Source of the DNA: Candidatus Rhodoferax randersensis | GTDB taxonomy: Bacteria > Pseudomonadota > Gammaproteobacteria > Burkholderiales > Burkholderiaceae_C | Direction of reading: 5' to 3' | Length of the DNA: 64,000 nt | Assembly (NCBI GenBank): GCA_016718155.1 | Contig: JADKEH010000006.1 | Coordinates: 124,001-188,000, forward strand | Program-made: the position numbers and the translations under genes | Notes under the pieces: model-generated | Database searches by the model: none | The model's input: only the letters and a program-made list of their open reading frames with translations | Told to the model about the DNA's origin: nothing | Part shown: in pieces, positions 9,046-17,943 of the stretch | Layout of the letters: every line of letters begins with the position of its first letter | How positions within the stretch are numbered: the stretch's first letter is position 1

Positions 9046-12000
9046 TCAGTCGGTGATCAGCTTGCCCTTGCTGATCAGGTCTTGAATGATGGCTTGGTCA
9101 TCGCTAAAGCCGGTGACCAAATCGACACCTTGTAGAGTAATTGTTTGCTCGACGCCGCCTGATGCGTTGGCATTTACGCTCAAGACAGTGTCGGCGCCGC
9201 TCTTCTCAAAATGCAAATAGCTGGCAAGATTGCCGGCGCTGCCGCCGATGTGGTACTCGCCCACAAGCAGATCCCGAAGATCGAGAATGTCGGAGCCGGC
9301 GCTGGTGCCGAAGTTCTGCACGGTGTCCGATCCCGTCTCACCAAGCGTCCAGCGAAGCACGTCTGCGCCTCCCTGTCCGTTCAAGGTGTCATCACCTGCA
9401 CCTCCCATCAGTACGTCGTTTCCATCGCCTCCATTGAGCGTGTCGGCCCCGGCGTAGCTGGTCATGATGTCGTCACCTGCGGTGCCCGCGAGTGAATCGG
9501 GTCCGCTGGTGCCTGAAACGTGTTTCAGACCACTGATGTTGAGGGTGACGCTTCCAGCGGAGGTGTCTCCATCCCGATCAGTGCTTGAGTAGTTGAATGT
9601 CGGGTTCAGCGTCGTGCCTACTGCCAGGGCGTCCTTGGTGACTTGATTGAGCTTGAAGGTGTAGCTACCATCAGCCAGACCAGTGAAGGTGCCGTAGCTG
9701 CTAGCGGTGGATCCCCAGACCACGTTGGACACTGATCCATCGGCGCCGGGAAGCACGTCAACATGCCCTGCGATCAGCGGAAGCGCTGCGTCGATGGTCG
9801 TGATGCTGGCGAAGATACCAAACGTGTTGTTGGCGGAATTCTCATACGTGCGAATGGTGTCGACGATGGCCCCGGTGCCGTCCTTGAACCCCAGTAGATT
9901 GACCTGATAGTCTTGCCCGCCGACCGTTACGATGGCTGTTTGCCCGGCGAGCGTGATGATGTCTCGCGAGACTTCAGGATTGCCGTTAACGTTCGGTGTT
10001 TCAGTGTGTGTCATGTGCACGTTGAACGAGACAGGTGTCGATACGCCGTTGATCACCACATTCATTTGAACCGACATGTCGGTGCCACTCAGGATGGAAG
10101 AGTTGCTGTTGATGGGGTAGTTCACGTGCGTGAAATCACCCAACTTGAATTCAACGCCTGTTTGGATGGCCGACCCACCGGTTGAGTAGGAGGCATTGTC
10201 AACCAGGTTGTATCCGGAGTTGCTAGGGCCGCCTGCAGCCGTACCCCAGCGAAGACCATCGACTTTTGCGTCGCCATCATTTGTCTCGATGTGCGACACG
10301 GTTGCGGTGCCGTTCACGTAGGTGTCGTTAACAAATCCGGCATCCAGGTTGTTGACGCTGATCGTGTCTACCGCAACATAGACGCGATGGCTTGTGCTGC
10401 CAGTCGTCGGTGAGTCGTCCTCAATGTTGACGGTCAGGGTCCCTGTAACTGTGTTGGTCCCGTCGGTGGCTTGCACCCCAATGTTTATCGCGGTAACGTT
10501 TTCGCCACTTGCCGACGCATGGTCGATGGGTCTGGACAGCGTGACGGTATAGCTTCCGGTGGTCGTGATGGTCGCACGAATCACCTCATTGCTACCGGCC
10601 GAGCCAATGAGCGGGGTCCCGGCACCGCCACCCGACCAGACAATAGCGATGCCACCCGAAGTCAATGCGATTGCAGGCGCTACTAGCGATACCGTTGGGG
10701 TGTTGTCGGGGTCGAGAATACTGAGGCTGCCAGTGGCGTTGGCCAGATTCGTGGTGTCGCCCGGGTTGCCGACGGCATCTGCAATTCCGCCGGATAGTCC
10801 TTCCTCTGAAACAGCGGTGGTCGCGCTGGAGACGGTTGGCGGATCGTTCACCGCAGTGACCGTAATCGTGAGGGTCGAGGTGTCGTTGGTACCTGAGCCG
10901 TCGGTCATGGTGTAGGTGGCCACCGGCACTGGACCGTTGTAGTTGGCCACTGGCGTAAAGACGTAGTCGCCGTTGGCTGCAATGCTGAGTGTGCCCACGC
11001 CGGTGATGGTGGCGCTCTGACCTGCATTGAAGACAGTGGCGTTGCCTGCGACCGTGAAAGTGGTGACGGTGACGGGGCCGTCCACGCTGGTGGTGCCAGT
11101 GAGCACACTGCCATTGAGGACGGTGTCTTCTGCCACGCTGGCGACCTCGTCGGCATCGGTGAAATCGTCATTGGCTGGTGTGACGGTGATGCTCAGAGTG
11201 GAGGTATCACCGCTGGAGCCGTCAGTCATGGAGTAGGTGGCCACCGGCACCGTGCCGTAGTTGGCTACTGGTGTGAAGGTGTAGTCGCCGTTGGCGTTGA
11301 TCACCAAGGTGCCAACGCTGGCGATGGTGGCAGTTTGACCGGCGTTGAAGGTGCCTGCCACACCCACGATCGTGAAGGTGGTCACAGTGACGGGGCCGTC
11401 CACGCTGGTGGTGCCAGTGAGCACGCTGCCATTGAGGATGGTGTCTTCTGCCACGTTGACGCTCTCGTTGGCATCGGTAAATGCGTCGTCGGTTGGCGGA
11501 ATGGTGATGCTCAGGGTGGAGGTGTCGCCGCTGGAGCCATCGGTCATCGAGTAGGTGACCACCGGCACCGTGCCGTTGTAGTTGGCTGCAGGCGTGAAGG
11601 TGTAGTCGCCGTTGGCGTTGATCACCAACGTTCCCACCCAGGGGATGGTCGCAGTCGAGCCAGCAGCAAAGCTGCCGGCCACACCTGCAATGGCGAAGGT
11701 GGTAACGGTAACCGAGCCGTCCACGCTGGTGGTGCCAGTCAATACGCTGCCATTGAGGACGGTGTCTTCTGCGCCGCTGACGACCTCGTCGGCATCGGTG
11801 AAGGCATCGTCCACCGCAGTGACCGTAATCGTGAGGGTCGAGGTGTCGTTGGTACCTGAGCCGTCGGTCATGGTGTAGGTGGCCACCGGCACTGGACCGT
11901 TGTAGTTGGCCACTGGCGTAAAGACGTAGTCGCCGTTGGCTGCAATGCTGAGTGTGCCCACGCCGGTGATGGTGGCGCTCTGACCTGCATTGAAGACAGT

Positions 12001-15000
12001 GGCGTTGCCTGCGACCGTGAAAGTGGTGACGGTGACGGGGCCGTCCACGCTGGTGGTGCCAGTGAGCACACTGCCATTGAGGACGGTGTCTTCTGCCACG
12101 CTGGCGACCTCGTCGGCATCGGTGAAATCGTCATTGGCTGGTGTGACGGTGATGCTCAGAGTGGAGGTATCACCGCTGGAGCCGTCAGTCATGGAGTAGG
12201 TGGCCACCGGCACCGTGCCGTTGTAGTTGGCTACTGGTGTGAAGGTGTAGTCGCCGTTGGCGTTGATCACCAAGGTGCCAACGCTGGCGATGGTGGCAGT
12301 TTGACCGGCGTTGAAGGTGCCTGCCACACCCACGATCGTGAAGGTGGTCACAGTGACGGGGCCGTCCACGCTGGTGGTGCCAGTGAGCACGCTGCCATTG
12401 AGGATGGTGTCTTCTGCCACGTTGACGCTCTCGTTGGCATCGGTAAATGCGTCGTCGGTTGGCGGAATGGTGATGCTCAGGGTGGAGGTGTCGCCGCTGG
12501 AGCCATCGGTCATCGAGTAGGTGACCACCGGCACCGTGCCGTTGTAGTTGGCTGCAGGCGTGAAGGTGTAGTCGCCGTTGGCGTTGATCACCAACGTTCC
12601 CACCGAGGGGATGGTCGCAGTCGAGCCAGCAGCAAAGCTGCCGGCCACACCTGCAATGGCGAAGGTGGTAACGGTAACCGAGCCGTCCACGCTGGTGGTG
12701 CCAGTCAATACGCTGCCATTGAGGACGGTGTCTTCTGCGCCGCTGACGACCTCGTCGGCATCGGTGAAGGCATCGTCCACCGCAGTGACCGTAATCGTGA
12801 GGGTCGAGGTGTCGTTGGTACCTGAGCCGTCGGTCATGGTGTAGGTGGCCACCGGCACTGGACCGTTGTAGTTGGCCACTGGCGTAAAGACGTAGTCGCC
12901 GTTGGCTGCAATGCTGAGTGTGCCCACGCCCGTGATGGTGGCGGTCTGACCTGCGGTGAAGGTGCCTGCTACGCCCACGACCGTGAAGGTGGTGACGGTG
13001 ACGGGGCCGTCCACGCTGGTGGTGCCAGTGAGCACACTGCCATTGAGGACGGTGTCTTCTGCCACGCTGGCGACCTCGTCGGCATCGGTGAAATCGTCAT
13101 TGGCTGGTGTGACGGTGATGCTCAGAGTGGAGGTATCACCGCTGGAGCCGTCAGTCATGGAGTAGGTGGCCACCGGCACCGTGCCGTTGTAGTTGGCTAC
13201 TGGTGTGAAGGTGTAGTCGCCGTTGGCGTTGATCACCAAGGTGCCAACGCTGGCGATGGTGGCAGTTTGACCGGCGTTGAAGGTGCCTGCCACACCCACG
13301 ATCGTGAAGGTGGTCACAGTGACGGGGCCGTCCACGCTGGTGGTGCCAGTGAGCACGCTGCCATTGAGGATGGTGTCTTCTGCCACGTTGACGCTCTCGT
13401 TGGCATCGGTAAATGCGTCGTCGGTTGGCGGAATGGTGATGCTCAGGGTGGAGGTGTCGCCGCTGGAGCCATCGGTCATCGAGTAGGTGACCACCGGCAC
13501 CGTGCCGTTGTAGTTGGCTGCAGGCGTGAAGGTGTAGTCGCCGTTGGCGTTGATCACCAACGTTCCCACCGAGGGGATGGTCGCAGTCGAGCCAGCAGCA
13601 AAGCTGCCGGCCACACCTGCAATGGCGAAGGTGGTAACGGTAACCGAGCCGTCCACGCTGGTGGTGCCAGTCAATACGCTGCCATTGAGGACGGTGTCTT
13701 CTGCGCCGCTGACGACCTCGTCGGCATCGGTGAAGGCATCGTCCACCGCAGTGACCGTAATCGTGAGGGTCGAGGTGTCGTTGGTACCTGAGCCGTCGGT
13801 CATGGTGTAGGTGGCCACCGGCACTGGACCGTTGTAGTTGGCCACTGGCGTAAAGACGTAGTCGCCGTTGGCTGCAATGCTGAGTGTGCCCACGCCGGTG
13901 ATGGTGGCGCTCTGACCTGCATTGAAGACAGTGGCGTTGCCTGCGACCGTGAAAGTGGTGACGGTGACGGGGCCGTCCACGCTGGTGGTGCCAGTGAGCA
14001 CACTGCCATTGAGGACGGTGTCTTCTGCCACGCTGGCGACCTCGTCGGCATCGGTGAAATCGTCATTGGCTGGTGTGACGGTGATGCTCAGAGTGGAGGT
14101 ATCACCGCTGGAGCCGTCAGTCATGGAGTAGGTGGCCACCGGCACCGTGCCGTTGTAGTTGGCTACTGGTGTGAAGGTGTAGTCGCCGTTGGCGTTGATC
14201 ACCAAGGTGCCAACGCTGGCGATGGTGGCAGTTTGACCGGCGTTGAAGGTGCCTGCCACACCCACGATCGTGAAGGTGGTCACAGTGACGGGGCCGTCCA
14301 CGCTGGTGGTGCCAGTGAGCACGCTGCCATTGAGGATGGTGTCTTCTGCCACGTTGACGCTCTCGTTGGCATCGGTAAATGCGTCGTCGGTTGGCGGAAT
14401 GGTGATGCTCAGGGTGGAGGTGTCGCCGCTGGAGCCATCGGTCATCGAGTAGGTGACCACCGGCACCGTGCCGTTGTAGTTGGCTGCAGGCGTGAAGGTG
14501 TAGTCGCCGTTGGCGTTGATCACCAACGTTCCCACCGAGGGGATGGTCGCAGTCGAGCCAGCAGCAAAGCTGCCGGCCACACCTGCAATGGCGAAGGTGG
14601 TAACGGTAACCGAGCCGTCCACGCTGGTGGTGCCAGTCAATACGCTGCCATTGAGGACGGTGTCTTCTGCGCCGCTGACGACCTCGTCGGCATCGGTGAA
14701 GGCATCGTCCACCGCAGTGACCGTAATCGTGAGGGTCGAGGTGTCGTTGGTACCTGAGCCGTCGGTCATGGTGTAGGTGGCCACCGGCACTGGACCGTTG
14801 TAGTTGGCCACTGGCGTAAAGACGTAGTCGCCGTTGGCTGCAATGCTGAGTGTGCCCACGCCGGTGATGGTGGCGCTCTGACCTGCATTGAAGACAGTGG
14901 CGTTGCCTGCGACCGTGAAAGTGGTGACGGTGACGGGGCCGTCCACGCTGGTGGTGCCAGTGAGCACACTGCCATTGAGGACGGTGTCTTCTGCCACGCT

Positions 15001-15405
15001 GGCGACCTCGTCGGCATCGGTGAAATCGTCATTGGCTGGTGTGACGGTGATGCTCAGAGTGGAGGTATCACCGCTGGAGCCGTCAGTCATGGAGTAGGTG
15101 GCCACCGGCACCGTGCCGTTGTAGTTGGCTACTGGTGTGAAGGTGTAGTCGCCGTTGGCGTTGATCACCAAGGTGCCAACGCTGGCGATGGTGGCAGTTT
15201 GACCGGCGTTGAAGGTGCCTGCCACACCCACGATCGTGAAGGTGGTCACAGTGACGGGGCCGTCCACGCTGGTGGTGCCAGTGAGCACGCTGCCATTGAG
15301 GATGGTGTCTTCTGCCACGTTGACGCTCTCGTTGGCATCGGTAAATGCGTCGTCGGTTGGCGGAATGGTGATGCTCAGGGGTGGAGGTGTCGCCGCTGGA
15401 GCCAT
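9046..15405 (-). CDS. Giant RTX adhesin, C-terminal segment (frameshift-separated)
   Basis: This is the C-terminal half of the LapA-like adhesin. Real sequence starts at about 15378, where an extra G breaks the frame; the first codons of this open frame are out-of-frame readthrough. It contains 14 repeats of about 107 residues (types B, C and A), a non-repeated region with a domain possibly of the choice-of-anchor type (GLRWGTAAGG near 10245), RTX-like nonapeptides (GGDGNDVLMGGAGDDTLNG) and a C-terminal type I secretion signal (ISKGKLITD). The RTX block and tail are what the ABC exporter recognises, and Ca2+ should fold the RTX motifs outside the cell. It cannot be expressed as part of the adhesin unless the frameshift is an error or is bypassed. 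Confidence 0.85.
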   Translation of the reverse strand: MAPAATPPPLSITIPPTDDAFTDANESVNVAEDTILNGSVLTGTTSVDGPVTVTTFTIVGVAGTFNAGQTATIASVGTLVINANGDYTFTPVANYNGTVPVATYSMTDGSSGDTSTLSITVTPANDDFTDADEVASVAEDTVLNGSVLTGTTSVDGPVTVTTFTVAGNATVFNAGQSATITGVGTLSIAANGDYVFTPVANYNGPVPVATYTMTDGSGTNDTSTLTITVTAVDDAFTDADEVVSGAEDTVLNGSVLTGTTSVDGSVTVTTFAIAGVAGSFAAGSTATIPSVGTLVINANGDYTFTPAANYNGTVPVVTYSMTDGSSGDTSTLSITIPPTDDAFTDANESVNVAEDTILNGSVLTGTTSVDGPVTVTTFTIVGVAGTFNAGQTATIASVGTLVINANGDYTFTPVANYNGTVPVATYSMTDGSSGDTSTLSITVTPANDDFTDADEVASVAEDTVLNGSVLTGTTSVDGPVTVTTFTVAGNATVFNAGQSATITGVGTLSIAANGDYVFTPVANYNGPVPVATYTMTDGSGTNDTSTLTITVTAVDDAFTDADEVVSGAEDTVLNGSVLTGTTSVDGSVTVTTFAIAGVAGSFAAGSTATIPSVGTLVINANGDYTFTPAANYNGTVPVVTYSMTDGSSGDTSTLSITIPPTDDAFTDANESVNVAEDTILNGSVLTGTTSVDGPVTVTTFTIVGVAGTFNAGQTATIASVGTLVINANGDYTFTPVANYNGTVPVATYSMTDGSSGDTSTLSITVTPANDDFTDADEVASVAEDTVLNGSVLTGTTSVDGPVTVTTFTVVGVAGTFTAGQTATITGVGTLSIAANGDYVFTPVANYNGPVPVATYTMTDGSGTNDTSTLTITVTAVDDAFTDADEVVSGAEDTVLNGSVLTGTTSVDGSVTVTTFAIAGVAGSFAAGSTATIPSVGTLVINANGDYTFTPAANYNGTVPVVTYSMTDGSSGDTSTLSITIPPTDDAFTDANESVNVAEDTILNGSVLTGTTSVDGPVTVTTFTIVGVAGTFNAGQTATIASVGTLVINANGDYTFTPVANYNGTVPVATYSMTDGSSGDTSTLSITVTPANDDFTDADEVASVAEDTVLNGSVLTGTTSVDGPVTVTTFTVAGNATVFNAGQSATITGVGTLSIAANGDYVFTPVANYNGPVPVATYTMTDGSGTNDTSTLTITVTAVDDAFTDADEVVSGAEDTVLNGSVLTGTTSVDGSVTVTTFAIAGVAGSFAAGSTATIPWVGTLVINANGDYTFTPAANYNGTVPVVTYSMTDGSSGDTSTLSITIPPTDDAFTDANESVNVAEDTILNGSVLTGTTSVDGPVTVTTFTIVGVAGTFNAGQTATIASVGTLVINANGDYTFTPVANYGTVPVATYSMTDGSSGDTSTLSITVTPANDDFTDADEVASVAEDTVLNGSVLTGTTSVDGPVTVTTFTVAGNATVFNAGQSATITGVGTLSIAANGDYVFTPVANYNGPVPVATYTMTDGSGTNDTSTLTITVTAVNDPPTVSSATTAVSEEGLSGGIADAVGNPGDTTNLANATGSLSILDPDNTPTVSLVAPAIALTSGGIAIVWSGGGAGTPLIGSAGSNEVIRATITTTGSYTVTLSRPIDHASASGENVTAINIGVQATDGTNTVTGTLTVNIEDDSPTTGSTSHRVYVAVDTISVNNLDAGFVNDTYVNGTATVSHIETNDGDAKVDGLRWGTAAGGPSNSGYNLVDNASYSTGGSAIQTGVEFKLGDFTHVNYPINSNSSILSGTDMSVQMNVVINGVSTPVSFNVHMTHTETPNVNGNPEVSRDIITLAGQTAIVTVGGQDYQVNLLGFKDGTGAIVDTIRTYENSANNTFGIFASITTIDAALPLIAGHVDVLPGADGSVSNVVWGSTASSYGTFTGLADGSYTFKLNQVTKDALAVGTTLNPTFNYSSTDRDGDTSAGSVTLNISGLKHVSGTSGPDSLAGTAGDDIMTSYAGADTLNGGDGNDVLMGGAGDDTLNGQGGADVLRWTLGETGSDTVQNFGTSAGSDILDLRDLLVGEYHIGGSAGNLASYLHFEKSGADTVLSVNANASGGVEQTITLQGVDLVTGFSDDQAIIQDLISKGKLITD

Positions 15406-17943
15406 CGGTCATCGAGTAGGTGACCACCGGCACCGTGCCGTTGTAGTTGGCTGCAGGCGTGAAGGTGTAGTCGCCGTTGGCGTTGATCACCAACGTTCCC
15501 ACCGAGGGGATGGTCGCAGTCGAGCCAGCAGCAAAGCTGCCGGCCACACCTGCAATGGCGAAGGTGGTAACGGTAACCGAGCCGTCCACGCTGGTGGTGC
15601 CAGTCAATACGCTGCCATTGAGGACGGTGTCTTCTGCGCCGCTGACGACCTCGTCGGCATCGGTGAAGGCATCGTCCACCGCAGTGACCGTAATCGTGAG
15701 GGTCGAGGTGTCGTTGGTACCTGAGCCGTCGGTCATGGTGTAGGTGGCCACCGGCACTGGACCGTTGTAGTTGGCCACTGGCGTAAAGACGTAGTCGCCG
15801 TTGGCTGCAATGCTGAGTGTGCCCACGCCGGTGATGGTGGCGCTCTGACCTGCATTGAAGACAGTGGCGTTGCCTGCGACCGTGAAAGTGGTGACGGTGA
15901 CGGGGCCGTCCACGCTGGTGGTGCCAGTGAGCACACTGCCATTGAGGACGGTGTCTTCTGCCACGCTGGCGACCTCGTCGGCATCGGTGAAATCGTCATT
16001 GGCTGGTGTGACGGTGATGCTCAGAGTGGAGGTATCACCGCTGGAGCCGTCAGTCATGGAGTAGGTGGCCACCGGCACCGTGCCGTTGTAGTTGGCTACT
16101 GGTGTGAAGGTGTAGTCGCCGTTGGCGTTGATCACCAAGGTGCCAACGCTGGCGATGGTGGCAGTTTGACCGGCGTTGAAGGTGCCTGCCACACCCACGA
16201 TCGTGAAGGTGGTCACAGTGACGGGGCCGTCCACGCTGGTGGTGCCAGTGAGCACGCTGCCATTGAGGATGGTGTCTTCTGCCACGTTGACGCTCTCGTT
16301 GGCATCGGTAAATGCGTCGTCGGTTGGCGGAATGGTGATGCTCAGGGTGGAGGTGTCGCCGCTGGAGCCATCGGTCATCGAGTAGGTGACCACCGGCACC
16401 GTGCCGTTGTAGTTGGCTGCAGGCGTGAAGGTGTAGTCGCCGTTGGCGTTGATCACCAACGTTCCCACCGAGGGGATGGTCGCAGTCGAGCCAGCAGCAA
16501 AGCTGCCGGCCACACCTGCAATGGCGAAGGTGGTAACGGTAACCGAGCCGTCCACGCTGGTGGTGCCAGTCAATACGCTGCCATTGAGGACGGTGTCTTC
16601 TGCGCCGCTGACGACCTCGTCGGCATCGGTGAAGGCATCGTCCACCGCAGTGACCGTAATCGTGAGGGTCGAGGTGTCGTTGGTACCTGAGCCGTCGGTC
16701 ATGGTGTAGGTGGCCACCGGCACTGGACCGTTGTAGTTGGCCACTGGCGTAAAGACGTAGTCGCCGTTGGCTGCAATGCTGAGTGTGCCCACGCCGGTGA
16801 TGGTGGCGCTCTGACCTGCATTGAAGACAGTGGCGTTGCCTGCGACCGTGAAAGTGGTGACGGTGACGGGGCCGTCCACGCTGGTGGTGCCAGTGAGCAC
16901 ACTGCCATTGAGGACGGTGTCTTCTGCCACGCTGGCGACCTCGTCGGCATCGGTGAAATCGTCATTGGCTGGTGTGACGGTGATGCTCAGGGTCGATGTG
17001 TCGGTACTAGAGCCGTCGGTCATCGTGTAGGTGGCCACCGGCACCGTGCCGTTGTAGTTGGCCACTGGCGTGAAGGTGTAGTCGCCGTTGGCGTTGATCA
17101 CCAAGGTGCCAACGCCTGGCGATGGTGGCAGTTTGACCGGCGTTGAAGGTGCCTGCCACACCCACGATCGTGAAGGTGGTCACAGTGACGGGGCCGTCCA
17201 CGCTGGTGGTGCCAGTGAGCACGCTGCCATTGAGGATGGTGTCTTCTGCCACGTTGACGCTCTCGTTGGCATCGGTAAATGCGTCGTCGGTTGGCGGAAT
17301 GGTGATGCTCAGGGTGGAGGTGTCGCCGCTGGAGCCATCGGTCATCGAGTAGGTGACCACCGGCACCGTGCCGTTGTAGTTGGCTGCAGGCGTGAAGGTG
17401 TAGTCGCCGTTGGCGTTGATCACCAACGTTCCCACCGAGGGGATGGTCGCAGTCGAGCCAGCAGCAAAGCTGCCGGCCACACCTGCAATGGCGAAGGTGG
17501 TAACGGTAACCGAGCCGTCCACGCTGGTGGTGCCAGTCAATACGCTGCCATTGAGGACGGTGTCTTCTGCGCCGCTGACGACCTCGTCGGCATCGGTGAA
17601 GGCATCGTTCACCGCAGTGACCGTAATCGTGAGGGTCGAGGTGTCGTTGGTACCTGAGCCGTCGGTCATGGTGTAGGTGGCCACCGGCACTGGACCGTTG
17701 TAGTTGGCCACTGGCGTAAAGACGTAGTCGCCGTTGGCTGCAATGCTGAGTGTGCCCACGCCGGTGATGGTGGCGCTCTGACCTGCATTGAAGACAGTGG
17801 CGTTGCCTGCGACCGTGAAAGTGGTGACGGTGACGGGGCCGTCCACGCTGGTGGTGCCAGTGAGCACACTGCCATTGAGGACGGTGTCTTCTGCCACGCT
17901 GGCGACCTCGTCGGCATCGGTGAAATCGTCATTGGCTGGTGTG
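10850..17943 (-). repeat. Tandem array of 22 near-identical ~322-bp units, C(ABC)x7, 966-bp period
   Basis: Within the adhesin, three related units alternate: C (starts FTDADEVASVAEDT), A (FTDADEVVSGAEDT) and B (FTDANESVNVAEDT), each about 107 residues. Read from the N-terminus they run C then A-B-C seven times. Matching landmarks recur at 966-bp spacing, changed only by one 3-bp loss and two 1-bp insertions. Copies of one type are almost identical in DNA, which points to recent duplication or gene conversion. Confidence 0.92.
15083..17161 (-). CDS. Giant RTX adhesin, middle segment between two frameshifts
   Basis: Coding sequence for the adhesin runs here from about 17116 down to about 15378. 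It holds the end of one B repeat and then C-A-B-C-A. The first 16 or so codons (before GVGTLVINANG) and everything after GDTST are read out of frame. The open frame has no convincing ribosome-binding site and no secretion signal, so it is not an independent gene. It is the central piece of one long repeat protein, separated by single-base insertions at 17115-17116 and 15378-15381. Confidence 0.8.
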   Translation of the reverse strand: MWQAPSTPVKLPPSPGVGTLVINANGDYTFTPVANYNGTVPVATYTMTDGSSTDTSTLSITVTPANDDFTDADEVASVAEDTVLNGSVLTGTTSVDGPVTVTTFTVAGNATVFNAGQSATITGVGTLSIAANGDYVFTPVANYNGPVPVATYTMTDGSGTNDTSTLTITVTAVDDAFTDADEVVSGAEDTVLNGSVLTGTTSVDGSVTVTTFAIAGVAGSFAAGSTATIPSVGTLVINANGDYTFTPAANYNGTVPVVTYSMTDGSSGDTSTLSITIPPTDDAFTDANESVNVAEDTILNGSVLTGTTSVDGPVTVTTFTIVGVAGTFNAGQTATIASVGTLVINANGDYTFTPVANYNGTVPVATYSMTDGSSGDTSTLSITVTPANDDFTDADEVASVAEDTVLNGSVLTGTTSVDGPVTVTTFTVAGNATVFNAGQSATITGVGTLSIAANGDYVFTPVANYNGPVPVATYTMTDGSGTNDTSTLTITVTAVDDAFTDADEVVSGAEDTVLNGSVLTGTTSVDGSVTVTTFAIAGVAGSFAAGSTATIPSVGTLVINANGDYTFTPAANYNGTVPVVTYSMTDGSSGDTSTPEHHHSANRRRIYRCQRERQRGRRHHPQWQRAHWHHQRGRPRHCDHLHDRGCGRHLQRRSNCHHRQRWHLGDQRQRRLHLHTSSQLQRHGAGGHLLHD

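Noticed and set aside
11335..17657. Series of plus-strand open frames of 69, 88 and 174 residues through the array
   Set aside because: They recur only because the adhesin repeats recur; all are antisense shadows.
10850..17943. Periodic repeats that could suggest CRISPR or satellite DNA
   Set aside because: Units are 322 bp, preserve a coding frame and encode adhesin domains; no short repeats with unique spacers.
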